Positions 39,501 to 44,413 of a DNA stretch of 49,394 bases are shown in pieces. The notes beneath the pieces are model-generated. The model saw only the letters and a list, made by a program, of their open reading frames with translations, made no database searches and was not told the origin of the DNA. How positions within the stretch are numbered: the stretch's first letter is position 1; the number at the start of each line of letters is the position of its first letter. Source of the DNA: Enterobacteriaceae bacterium UBA5654 (lineage in GTDB: Bacteria; Pseudomonadota; Gammaproteobacteria; Enterobacterales; Enterobacteriaceae); NCBI GenBank assembly GCA_002421005.1, contig DIJC01000008.1, positions 1 through 49,394 of the forward strand, in the 5' to 3' direction. The position numbers and the translations under genes are program-made.

Positions 39501-42500
39501 CCCTCCCGCCACCGCTGCCGACGCTGACCAGCGTGGCGGATAACGCCGGAACCGTCACCGGACCGCTCACCGCCGGGCAGACTACCGACGACACCACGCC
39601 AACGCTGAACGGCAGCGCCGAAGCGAATGCCACGGTGCTGATCTTCGACAACGGCGTGCAGATCGGCAGCGTGCAGGCCAGCAATACCGGGGCGTGGAGC
39701 TTCACGCCGACCAGCGCTCTGGACGCCGGAACGCACAGCTTCACGCTGCGCGCCAGCGATGCCGCGGGTAACACCGGGCCGGAGACAGCGAGCTTCAGCA
39801 TTGAGATCGCCACTACCGCGCCCGCTATCCCGCTGATTACGGCGATAGCGGACGATGCCGGAACGCTCACCGGGTCACTGGCGGACGGTCAGTTCACCGA
39901 TGATAATCTGCCGACCCTGAGCGGAACCGGCCAGCCCGCCACGACCGTGCAGATCCTCGACAACGGCACCCCGATCGGCACCGCGCTGGTCGATAACAAC
40001 GGCAACTGGAACTTCACGCCGTTAACGCCGCTGCCGGACGGCGCGCACAGCTTCACCGCCACCGCCAGCGATGCCGCAGGTAACACCAGCGCCGCTTCGC
40101 CGACGTTTGGCATCAACGTGGATACCCAGGCTCCGGCTGCGCCGACGATCGCGTCGGTCGTGGATGGCAGCGGACCGCTCACCGGCGCGCTGGTGCAGGG
40201 GCAGACCACCGATGAGACCCGTCCGGCGCTGAGCGGCAGCGGCGAAGCGGGGGCCACGCTGCGCATTCTGGATAATGGCAATGAGATCGGCACCGTCACC
40301 GTGGGCGGTACGGGAAGCTGGATTTTCACCCCGGATACGCCGCTGGCGGAGGGGGAACACGCGCTAACCGTGGTCGCCACCGATGCCGCAGGCAATACCG
40401 GCCCGGCTTCCGATGCCTTTACGCTGGTGGTTGATACCATCGCCCCGGACGCGCCGGTTATCGTCAGCATTACCGATGATGTCGGCAGCGTGACCGGCCC
40501 GCTGATTCAGGGCCAGTCTACCGACGATACCCGTCCGCTGCTGAATGGCACCAGCGAGGCGGGCGCTACGGTAAGTATTTTCGATAACGGCGTGGCGATT
40601 GGCAGCGTGCAGGCCAGCGACACCGGCGCGTGGAGCTTCACGCCTGACGCCCCGCTGACCAACGGCAGCCATGCTTTCACCGCGTCCGCTACCGACGCGG
40701 CGGGCAACGGCGGCCTGACGTCCGGTTCGTTCACGATTGTTGTCGATACCCTCCTCCCTGCCGCGCCGGTGATCGCGCTGGCGACCGATAACGTCGGCAC
40801 GGTAACCGGCCCGCTGGGCAGCGGGCGCACCACCGACGACACCCAGCCCGCGTTCAGCGGCAGGGGCGAGCCGGGCACTACCCTGCGCCTGTTCGACAAC
40901 GGCACGGAGATAGGCGTCACCTCCGTCGCCAGTAACGGCAACTGGTCATTCACTCCGACCACTGTTCTTGCCAGCGGCCCGCATACCCTGACCGCCACGG
41001 TCACCGATGCCGCAGGCAACACCAGCCCGGCGTCCACACCGTTCCTCATCACCGTAGATACCACCGCGCCGGATGCGCCGGTGATTGTCAGCGTGACTGA
41101 TGACGTGGCGCCGGTCACGGGCGTGGTCGGCAACGGCCTGTCCACCAATGACGCACGCCCGACGCTGAACGGCACCGGGGAAGCGGGTGCCACGCTGCGC
41201 ATTCTGGATAACGGCACGCAGATTGGCACGGTCACGGTGGGAACGAACGGCAGCTGGAGCTTTACGCCGGGCGTTAACCTCGCCGAAGGCACGCATACTC
41301 TGACCGCCACGGCCACCGATACGGCGGGCAACACCGGCGCGGCTTCCGCCGCCTATAGCGTGGTGATAGATACGATTGCACCGGCGGCTCCGCTGGCGGC
41401 CATTAATGCCGATGGCAGCCTTATCAGCGGTAGCGCCGAAGCGGGCAGTACGGTGATTGTGACGCTGCCGGGCAACGTACAACTGACCACCACCGCTAAC
41501 GGCAGCGGCGCATGGAGCATTGCCCTCACCGACCGCCAGACCGAAGGCGAGGCGATTTCAGTGACGGCACGCGACGCGGCGGGTAACGTCTCCGCCGCCA
41601 CGCCGCTGACCGCGCCGGTCCTGCCGCTCTCCGCCAGCGATAACGTCACCGAACTGGATCTGACCACCGATGCCACCATCAGCACTGAGAACTACAGCGA
41701 CTACGGCATTCTGCTGGTCGGGGCGCTGGGTAACAGCGCAACGGTGATTGGTAACGATACGGCGCAGGTGACGTTCAATGTCGCCCAGGGCGGCAGTGCG
41801 GATATCAGTATTGATTCCGCCGCGACCGGCATTGTGCTGTCGTTGCTCAACACCCAGCAAATCGCGGTGCAGCGCCTCGACGCCACCAGCGGCGCGTGGG
41901 TCACGGTGGCGGACTCCTCCCAGCCTCAGTTCGCCGATTTGCTGACGCTGAACGGCAGCAGCGTCACCTTTAATCTCAACGGTCTGACCGGCGGCACGTA
42001 CCGCGTGCTGAGCTACAACACCAGCCTGCTGTCTACCGGCTCCTACACCAGCCTTGATGTGTCCGTGGTGCAGACCAGCGCCGGGACGCTGAACGGTGAG
42101 ACGACGCAGGTCGGCAACGTGATCCAGGATATCGATCCGGTCAGCGGTGGCGACAGCGCGCCGAACGGCACGGTCGTCAGCCAGGTCACCAACGCCAGCG
42201 GCCAGACGGTGACGGTGGGCGCAGGCGGGGCCAGCATCGACGGCCTGTACGGTACGCTGACCATCAACCCGGACGGCAGCTACAGCTACGCGCTGACCAG
42301 CACGTCGCCGACGGTGCTGGGACGCACCGAGAGCTTCACCTATACCATCACCCATAACGGCGTCAGTGACTCGGCGCAGCTGGTGGTCGCCCTCGGCGCG
42401 GGCGCAACCGGCAGCACGGTGACGGCGGTCGATAACACTGCCGCGCTGAACTATGAAACCAGCGTCGAGGCCATTAATAACGGGCCATCGTCGCAGGCGG

Positions 42501-44299
42501 GCTTCTCGGTCGTGGGCATTGCGCTCGGCAACGTGCTGAATGCCAATATTCTGGATAACCTGACCAACCCGATTATCTTTGACGTTGAGGAAGGCTCCAC
42601 CCGCACGCTGACCCTGCAATCCAGCGTCGGCGGCGTGGCGCTGATCTCCACCTTTGATCTGTACGTCTACCGCTTCAACGATACCATCCAGCAGTTTGAG
42701 CAGTATCGGGTCGAGCGCGGCTGGCTTCAGGCTCCGCTTCTCGGCGGGCAATCGGGGCAACTCACGCTGACGCTGCCGGGCGGCGAGTATCTGTTCCTGC
42801 TCAACAACGCCTCCGGCGTCACCGCGCTGACCGGCTACACCCTGAACATTCTTCAGGATCACGTCTACAACGTGGAAAGCCTCAGCGCCGCCACCGCCGG
42901 GAACGTGCTGGACAATGACGTTGCACCAGCGGGGACGCTGCTGACTGAAGTTAACGGCGTCGCGGTCGGCGCGGCGGGAGCCACTATCGAAGGCGCATAC
43001 GGCACACTGACCATCGACCAGGCAGGGAACTATAGCTACACACTGCGCGGCGGCATCGGGGCCGACAGCATCAGCGCACCGGACAGCTTCATTTATACCG
43101 TGCGCGCCCCGGACGGCAGCACCGACAGCGCCTCGCTGAACATCACCGCCACGCCACAGCCGGTCAATGCGGTGGACGATATCAGCCCGCTGTTAACCTT
43201 TAATACGCTCCAGGATACCGCCGCCTTTACCGATAATGCGGTGGGCAACGCCACCTGGACCAGTTCGCTGTTTAACACCACCTCCCGAACCGGTAGCGGT
43301 ATCGTCGAGGTGGCGGCGGGAACGGCGGTTAAAGACGTGGTGCTGCACTTTAACGTCGCCTCCGGTCTGGCGCTCAGCGGCCTGACGGTTAACTGGACCC
43401 TGTACGACGGTACGACCGCCATCCGTACCGGCTCGTTCGGCGGCAGCGCGTTGCTGGGTAATAACATCGATGTCGCCTTAAGCGGGCTGGAGCTGCATCC
43501 TGGCAATTTCACGCTGAGCTATACCGGCACCATCGGCGCGCTTTCGGTGGGTAATATTACCATCACCCCGCGCGTCACCGGCACCACGTACGATCTCGAT
43601 AACTTTGAGACCAGCGGCGTGCATACCGTCAGCGGCAACATTTTTGACGGCAGCGATGCAGGCGGCGTGCTGGATCAGCTTTCCACCGTTGATACCCGGT
43701 TGACCATGACCGGCTACAACGGCAGCACGACCACGCTCGATCCGTTCGCCAACAGCAGCGCCAGCGGCACCGTGCAGGGGCATTACGGTTCGCTGAATAT
43801 CAACCTCGACGGCTCGTATACCTACACGCTGACGCCGGGGATCGCTACCTCATCCATCACCACGAAGGAGACGTTTAACTACACGCTCAACGATCAGAAC
43901 GGCCATACGGATAACGCCACCCTGACCATCGACATGGCCCCGCAGTTCGTGAGCACCGCGCAGAACGATACGATCATCGGCACCGCCTACGCCGACACGC
44001 TGATCTATCAACTGCTCAGCACCACCAGCGCCACCGGCGGTAACGGCAGCGACAACTGGAGCAATTTCTCGCTGGCGCAGGGCGACAAAATCGACATTGG
44101 CGATTTGCTGGTGGGCTGGAATGGCGATCAGTCCTCGCTCGGCAGCTACCTGAACGTCACTACCAGCGGCAACAACACGGTGATAGCGATTGACCGGGAC
44201 GGTGGCGGATCAACCTATCAGTCCACTAACCTGGTCACCCTGGAGAATGTACAAACCAACCTCGAAGAGCTGATCCAACAAAATCACATTATTACCTGA
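24593..44299 (+). CDS. bapA: Giant type I-secreted biofilm adhesin, BapA family (6568 residues)
   Basis: Predicted extracellular adhesin, well over 600 kDa, exported in one step by BapBCD; BapA-family proteins promote cell-cell adhesion, biofilm and host contact. Residues 1-120 form the BapA-type N-terminal domain with no Sec signal; TAAG occurs at 91-94; a glycine-rich hydrophobic stretch (WPWVLGGLLGGGG) lies at 124-136. Residues 176-5676 are 56 Ig-like repeats. Three larger modules (5677-6457) follow, each with a YGxLxI..GxYxY block. The end (6458-6568) is a type I secretion target domain: NDTIIGTAYAD, GDKIDIGDLL, DRDGGG and a hydrophobic tail. By eye there is no cysteine, and no lysine from 276 to 6246. 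Position between smpB and ssrA matches Salmonella bapA, whose product is roughly 3800 residues. ATG chosen with GGGAG nine bases upstream. Confidence 0.95.
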   Translation: MVSISVISALTGVETSTTASEVTLSHPAIVKLQVARSDIASLARSNNDLIVHLRSGETVAIKNFYLAEGETKSLLVLEDSQGALWWVEDTTAAGLNFVPVSGIDDLLVTAGAGAAATDGAAPVWPWVLGGLLGGGGLAAIAASSGGSSSHDDDKPAAPPPVSGEPGEDSTPPAAPTDLLISNEGKTLTGSAEPGSAITITDPNGNIIGSGTTGSDGKFTVDLDPPQTDGRPIEVVATDPSGNTGPSASVDSPDLTAPDAPTDLLIAEDGTLLTGKAEPGSTVNITDASGNLLGSAIVDANGFFRFALNPALTRGETLAVSATDAAGNSSPTASVDAPDLTVPDAVTLDSVLDDTGSLTGALSHGQVTDDTRPELSGSGIPGATITVYDNGTAIGSTLVDASGAWRFTPESALGEGTHIFTASSDIAGTFSSPFTIIIDITPPPAPEGVTTSEDGTTVSGTAEAGSTVTITDGSGNVLGSGTADASGNFTIGIVPAQTNGEPLTATAQDAAGNTGPATAFSGSSSQYPDVPTILSALDDAGTLSGNLSSGQSTDDATPTLSGNGEPGATITLYSDDVAIGTARVDASGNWSFTPTTPLGEGEHRFTATATNASGTSGISTAFTLNIDLTAPAAPDALIIADDGASLTGNAEAGSTITVTDGNGQPLGSAVVGADGSFSLILNPPQRNGETLSVVATDAAGNSSPTAVVTAPLDSPAGAPTIDLAVDDAGPIVGSLTSGQSTDDARPTLSGSGAPGSTLTLYDNGVEIGAVTIGTDGGWSFTPDIALGDGSHALTATTTDAQGNTSPASSVFTLIVDTQAPAVPVFTSLLDDAGSLTGPLLNGQVSDDSQPTFAGRGEAGSTITLYDNGTVIGLATVDAEGNWTFTPENALAEGSHSFTLTATDPVGNTSAASAPWTVIIDTTAPQAPAAPTAIDASGTLVGTITEGQSTDETRPLMSGSGEPGATVSLYDGATLLGTTQIASDGSWSFTPTAPLAEGAHALSVTVTDVAGNVSQPSTALNFVVDTTPPAAPADLLTSTDGTTVTGSAEAGSTVTITDASGNVLGTGTADANGAFSIGIVPAQTDGEILSASARDAAGNGGPATSFTGSTSGYPDVPVLTSVVDNVGSITGNLTDGQTTDDTTPTLNGTGEPDATITVYNNGVAIGIALVDTSGNWSFTPSPALPEGENTFTFTLTATNGNGTSGVSLPLTIIVDTTPPAAPQDLDVSEDGTTLTGRAEAGSTVNIRDANGTIIGSAVVGVDGNFSATLTPPQVNGEALTATATNLAGNAGPATGVNAPDITAPAAPEDLNVSQDGTTLTGNAEAGSTVTVTDGNGQPLGTTTAGPDGSFTLPLNPPLTNGETLNVVASDPGGNTSPAASTTAPDTTPPEVPVLAAVSDDSGELTGPLTSGQSSDDNLPTLSGNGEPGTTITVYDNGAALGTVQVAADGSWSFTPATPLADGTHALTVTATDAANNTSPASAAFTLVVDTLAPPAPAIDLITDSNGPLTDTLITPDPRPTLSGNGEAGSTITLYDNGTLIGSVQVAEDGSWRFTPDSDFAEGTHTLTLTARDAAGNISAVSAPLDLVVDITAPDVPDMPVINDNTGIFTGPVADSQPTDDTRPTLTGNGEAGTMITAWRGAEMLGTAMVDDNGNWSLTPDTPLAHGTHVLRFTATDAAGNVSEASAPLTINVDIIAPDTPVDLAVSVDGTTVTGSAEAGSLVTITDASGVVIGSATAGSDGAFSVNIVPAQTNGEALQAVARDSAGNSGPAAAFNGSTSGYPDVPIIISVSDDVGTIRGNLSSGQHTDDTQPTLNGTGEPGATITVYLNGDAVDSVLADASGNWSYTPAQPLAEGENAFTFTVTATNSNGTSGESLPFTLVVDTLAPDAPVIAQVIDDAGSLTGAMTSGQSTDDRQPTLSGSSEAGATLTFYDNGLLIGSVQADASGNWQFTPGAPLADGSHSLTVTATDTAGNVSTPSPAFSFTVATLAPAAPIITAASDDVGAVTGALTSGQTTDDTQPLLSGTATAGSLIAVYDNGVALGSVTADADGRWSFTPATALAEGNHDFTVTAADAAGNVSPASPVFTLIIDVTAPDAPALPAITDDVGSVTGPLADGQTTDDTRPTLSGSGEAGSLITLYDGSTVVGTTTVNENGQWSFTPDAALTEGEHSLTFTVTDPAGNVSPPSAPLTLVVDTTPPAAPTGLAVSENGVNVTGNAEAGSLVTITGPGGTVLGSGTVGSDGSFNIVISPAQTAGQTLTAVAQDSAGNSGAAANVTATSSGFPAVPAILSATDDVGAVTGTLTNGQSTDDTRPLLAGTAAPGTTLTLYDNGTLLGTALTGANGQWSFTPAAALAEGAHAFTATATNANGTSALSAAFSLTVDLSAPAAPAIGEILDDVGSLTGPIASGQTTDDTRPTVTGSGEAGTTVTLYNNGTAIGSTTVNADGRWSITPDAALPDGTHALTVAATDAAGNTGPASPAVTLTIDTLPPGAPAITAIIDNAGAVNGPLLEAQTTDATRPIINGTGEAGTTIRILDNGTEIGSVQVNAQGNWTFTPTDPLAEGAHAIAVTASDAAGNTSAPSAAFTFTVDITPPASPVLPTLTDDVGAVTGAIVNGTRTDDTRPTVNGRGEPGTTITLYDGSTILGSVPVGADGNWTFTPAAPLTEGAHALSVTATDAAGNTSQPSAALRFVVDTTPPATPGDLTVSPQGTTVTGTAEAGSRVTITDASGTVVLGSGTANADGTFSIGISPAQTAGEDLLAQATDSAGNVGAAAPFSATNSGFPDTPVIVSVSDDVGPIVGDLINGQRTDDTRPTLSGTGEAGATITLYNNGTEIGTTRVDTSGNWRFTPAQPLAEGQNNVTFTATATNGNGTSGESQPFAIIIDTTAPDAPAIGQVVDDVESGTGPLVSGQPTNDPQPTLSGTAEPGATITVYDGTTALGTVQAGTNGVWSFTPTAPLASGAHPLTVTATDSAGNSSAPSSVFNLVVDTLAPAAPVIVSVTDDIAPGTGPLTSGQATNDTQPTFSGTAEAGATVTLYSDGIAIGSVRASNAGNWTLTPAQPLGDGSHLITASATDAAGNSSPLSAGFTLVVDISGPDAPELAAIIDDVGSLTGPIAAGQTTDDTRPTLSGSAEPNGSVQIFDNGVAIGSAPVSTDGTWSFTPTTALGEGTHSLTVSATDASGNSGPASAPVTITVDTTAPAAPVITRVTDDSGSVTGPLTSGQVTDDTRPTLSGSGEPGATVRLYDNGVEIGSVQVNADGSWSLTPATPLSGGNHPLTVTATDAAGNSSTPSSVFNVLIDITAPVAPVLAAVIDDASGTAQPLTSGQLTRDTQPALSGTSEAGATVRIFDNGTEIGAVEADASGNWSFTPTTALGEGTHALTLRATDAAGNTGPASAAFTVVVDVTAPQAATPVVTDDVGTLTGALADGQRTDDTRPTLSGSGEAGSQIVLFDNGAQIGTTTVGTDGQWRFTPDAPLAEGSHSFTVRETDSVGNVSAPSAPVTIIIDVTPPDAPVITNVALDGTTVSGTAEAGALVTIVNASNVQIGSGIVNPDGSFSVRLTPSQTMGQPLEARIQDSAGNVGMPTPFAASDSGLPDAPVIVSINDDTGPLTGNLSPDQATDDTRPLLSGTAEANALITLYNNGTEIGTVSADANGNWLFTPQTALADGPHQFIASATTAAGTSGLSAPFTITVDTLAPDAPQDLRVSDDGLTVSGSAEAGSRVAITDANGNLLGSATVPDGGTFTLTLTAPQTNGQPLTAIATDAAGNSSQPEIVNAGDTTAPGVPTELAITPDGAVVSGRAEPGSTVTITNASNQNVGSGIVDDNGNFSITLTTPQITGELLSATATDTADNTGPAATVATPDLTPPAAPADLLVSDDGTTVTGTAEAGSTVAITGPGNTPLGSATAGDDGRFTVTLTTPQTNGELLNATATDAATNTGLAATVNAPDITAPQSPLIVSVIDDVPAFTGELTDGQSTNDARPTLNGTAEANATVRILDNGEEIGAVTTDADGNWSFTPTSALSTGGHVFTVTATDGNGNVSEPSAAFSLVVDTVMPQVPAITLVTDDIAPVTGQITNGQSTNDTRPALSGIGEIGTTVNIFDNGTLIGNALVGNNGSWAFTPTNALASGPHSLTVSATDGVGNTSALSAPFTLTVDTVAPGVPVINAVIDDTGSLTGALTSGQTTDDARPALSGTAEANSSVRIFDNGTLLGAVQAGNNGGWSFTPTTPLTNGAHTLTVTATDAAGNVSPAASFSLTVDTLAPAAPVIASVNDDVGSVTGNLTRGQTTDDTRPQLNGSGEPGTTLNVYDNGTLIGSTTVAEGGGWSFTPVTALSEGPHALTVAAVDAAGNISPVSVAFNIVVDTTAPAAPILTAVTDDVPEGTGDLTSGQITNDTRPTLSGTGTAGDTITVYDGTTPLGSVIIGTSGNWSFTPTAPLDTGEHSLTLTATDPAGNVSDATVPFIINVQTTLPDTPVLASVTDNVGAQVGPLTSGDLTDDNLPALSGTAPANSTVTIYNDGVALGSVVADDEGNWNFTPTTALADGPHSLTVTATDAAGNVSLPTAPFALTVDATAPGVPAIVTVEDNVGTITTPVANGGFTDDTLPLIRGTAEAGSTVTIFATDQQIGTAVVDGAGNWSFTPLAPLPEGTWVLTVSAADAAGNVSPLSSPFTLTVDLTAPDAPENVTTTPDGTTISGTAEAGSTAIVSDRLGNVIGSALTGPGGTFSVTITPAQTGGEPLTVVARDAAGNVSDPTPLIASDSGLPTVPTITDITDDVGTLTGNLTNGQSTDDNQLTLGGTAQPEVLVTIIVDGVVIDSVETDASGAWQYALPGTLSDGPHTFAVNATNAIGTGGTSSPVTITVDTAAPDTPAIVLVTDDVDALTGPLVSGQITNDAQPTLSGTAEAGATITILDNDELLGSVVADAQGNWTFTPAAALDDGTHALTAVATDPAGNSSLASAAFTVVVDTLPPPLPTLTSVADNAGTVTGPLTAGQTTDDTTPTLNGSAEANATVLIFDNGVQIGSVQASNTGAWSFTPTSALDAGTHSFTLRASDAAGNTGPETASFSIEIATTAPAIPLITAIADDAGTLTGSLADGQFTDDNLPTLSGTGQPATTVQILDNGTPIGTALVDNNGNWNFTPLTPLPDGAHSFTATASDAAGNTSAASPTFGINVDTQAPAAPTIASVVDGSGPLTGALVQGQTTDETRPALSGSGEAGATLRILDNGNEIGTVTVGGTGSWIFTPDTPLAEGEHALTVVATDAAGNTGPASDAFTLVVDTIAPDAPVIVSITDDVGSVTGPLIQGQSTDDTRPLLNGTSEAGATVSIFDNGVAIGSVQASDTGAWSFTPDAPLTNGSHAFTASATDAAGNGGLTSGSFTIVVDTLLPAAPVIALATDNVGTVTGPLGSGRTTDDTQPAFSGRGEPGTTLRLFDNGTEIGVTSVASNGNWSFTPTTVLASGPHTLTATVTDAAGNTSPASTPFLITVDTTAPDAPVIVSVTDDVAPVTGVVGNGLSTNDARPTLNGTGEAGATLRILDNGTQIGTVTVGTNGSWSFTPGVNLAEGTHTLTATATDTAGNTGAASAAYSVVIDTIAPAAPLAAINADGSLISGSAEAGSTVIVTLPGNVQLTTTANGSGAWSIALTDRQTEGEAISVTARDAAGNVSAATPLTAPVLPLSASDNVTELDLTTDATISTENYSDYGILLVGALGNSATVIGNDTAQVTFNVAQGGSADISIDSAATGIVLSLLNTQQIAVQRLDATSGAWVTVADSSQPQFADLLTLNGSSVTFNLNGLTGGTYRVLSYNTSLLSTGSYTSLDVSVVQTSAGTLNGETTQVGNVIQDIDPVSGGDSAPNGTVVSQVTNASGQTVTVGAGGASIDGLYGTLTINPDGSYSYALTSTSPTVLGRTESFTYTITHNGVSDSAQLVVALGAGATGSTVTAVDNTAALNYETSVEAINNGPSSQAGFSVVGIALGNVLNANILDNLTNPIIFDVEEGSTRTLTLQSSVGGVALISTFDLYVYRFNDTIQQFEQYRVERGWLQAPLLGGQSGQLTLTLPGGEYLFLLNNASGVTALTGYTLNILQDHVYNVESLSAATAGNVLDNDVAPAGTLLTEVNGVAVGAAGATIEGAYGTLTIDQAGNYSYTLRGGIGADSISAPDSFIYTVRAPDGSTDSASLNITATPQPVNAVDDISPLLTFNTLQDTAAFTDNAVGNATWTSSLFNTTSRTGSGIVEVAAGTAVKDVVLHFNVASGLALSGLTVNWTLYDGTTAIRTGSFGGSALLGNNIDVALSGLELHPGNFTLSYTGTIGALSVGNITITPRVTGTTYDLDNFETSGVHTVSGNIFDGSDAGGVLDQLSTVDTRLTMTGYNGSTTTLDPFANSSASGTVQGHYGSLNINLDGSYTYTLTPGIATSSITTKETFNYTLNDQNGHTDNATLTIDMAPQFVSTAQNDTIIGTAYADTLIYQLLSTTSATGGNGSDNWSNFSLAQGDKIDIGDLLVGWNGDQSSLGSYLNVTTSGNNTVIAIDRDGGGSTYQSTNLVTLENVQTNLEELIQQNHIIT
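25118..41620 (+). repeat. 56 tandem Ig-like domain repeats in bapA, two types
   Basis: I count 56 repeats. Type A (about 85 residues: DLxVSxDGTTVTGxAEAGSTVTITD ... DAAGN) occurs at ordinals 1, 2, 4, 6, 10, 12, 13, 17, 22, 27, 35, 37-39, 47 and 56. Type B (about 104 residues: VTDDVGxxTGxLxSGQxTDDTRP ... GNWSFTP ... VDTTAPxAP) fills the rest. The many Asp residues at domain ends (TDD, DxDGNW, VDTTAP) fit Ca2+-rigidified rods, as shown for the Ig domains of SiiE; here that is inferred. Repeat 15 has a small deletion in the SGQxTDD segment. Repeats differ at many synonymous sites; I noticed no long identical DNA copies. Confidence 0.92.
41621..43963 (+). repeat. Three C-terminal beta modules of BapA
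   Basis: Residues 5677-5943, 5944-6191 and 6192-6457. The second and third begin with AVDN or AVDD. Each has a beta-rich first half unlike the others and a VCBS/cadherin-like second half with a shared block (YGTLTINPDGSYSY, YGTLTIDQAGNYSY, YGSLNINLDGSYTY) followed by ESFTYTI-type strands. The divergent halves are the best candidates for ligand binding, since they sit at the first-secreted, cell-distal end. Confidence 0.75.
43964..44296 (+). other. C-terminal type I secretion target domain of BapA
   Basis: Residues 6458-6568 resemble the VC_A0849-type type I secretion C-terminal target domain: an RTX-like NDTIIGTAYADTLIY, GGNGSDNWSNF, then GDKIDIGDLL, a DRDGGG turn, VTLENV and the uncleaved hydrophobic C-terminus. 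It would be recognised by BapC. A classical nonapeptide RTX array is not visible; only one or two degenerate units are present. Confidence 0.85.
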
Positions 44300-44307
44300 C
44301 GGGCACC

Positions 44308-44334
44308 CCCACCGGGGCGTGCCGCCCCGGTGGG
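44308..44334 (+). other. Perfect 12-bp hairpin after bapA
   Basis: CCCACCGGGGCG and CGCCCCGGTGGG flank a three-base loop nine bases after the bapA stop. No T tract follows, so it is more likely an RNA-stabilising or attenuating structure than a full terminator. Confidence 0.8.
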
Positions 44335-44355
44335 TATGAAGTGACAGGCACTTTA

Positions 44356-44380
44356 GTTCGGGGCGGACCTCGCCCCGAAC
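44356..44380 (+). other. Perfect 10-bp hairpin before bapB
   Basis: GTTCGGGGCG and CGCCCCGAAC flank a five-base loop, 33 bases before bapB, sharing the CGGGGCG/CGCCCCG core with the previous hairpin. The sequence after it (AGGTGTGAAG) is not T-rich. The pair probably sets relative levels of bapA and bapBCD mRNA. Confidence 0.75.
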
Positions 44381-44413
44381 AGGTGTGAAGTAACCTTTTC
44401 TTAGGGATAAATT

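Noticed and set aside
25118..41620. Possibility that the repeats are an assembly artefact or a CRISPR-like or satellite array.
   Set aside because: The frame is intact throughout, repeats differ at many synonymous and non-synonymous positions, and unit lengths follow protein domains (85 and 104 codons), so they are coding Ig-like domains.
25039..42862. Many long open frames on the minus strand under bapA, up to 593 codons (for example 36040-37821, 31877-33481, 38006-39424).
   Set aside because: They are low-complexity mirror images of the GC-rich repeats in two antisense frames, lack ribosome-binding sites and known domains, and are cut at arbitrary points. They reflect codon bias and repetition, not genes.
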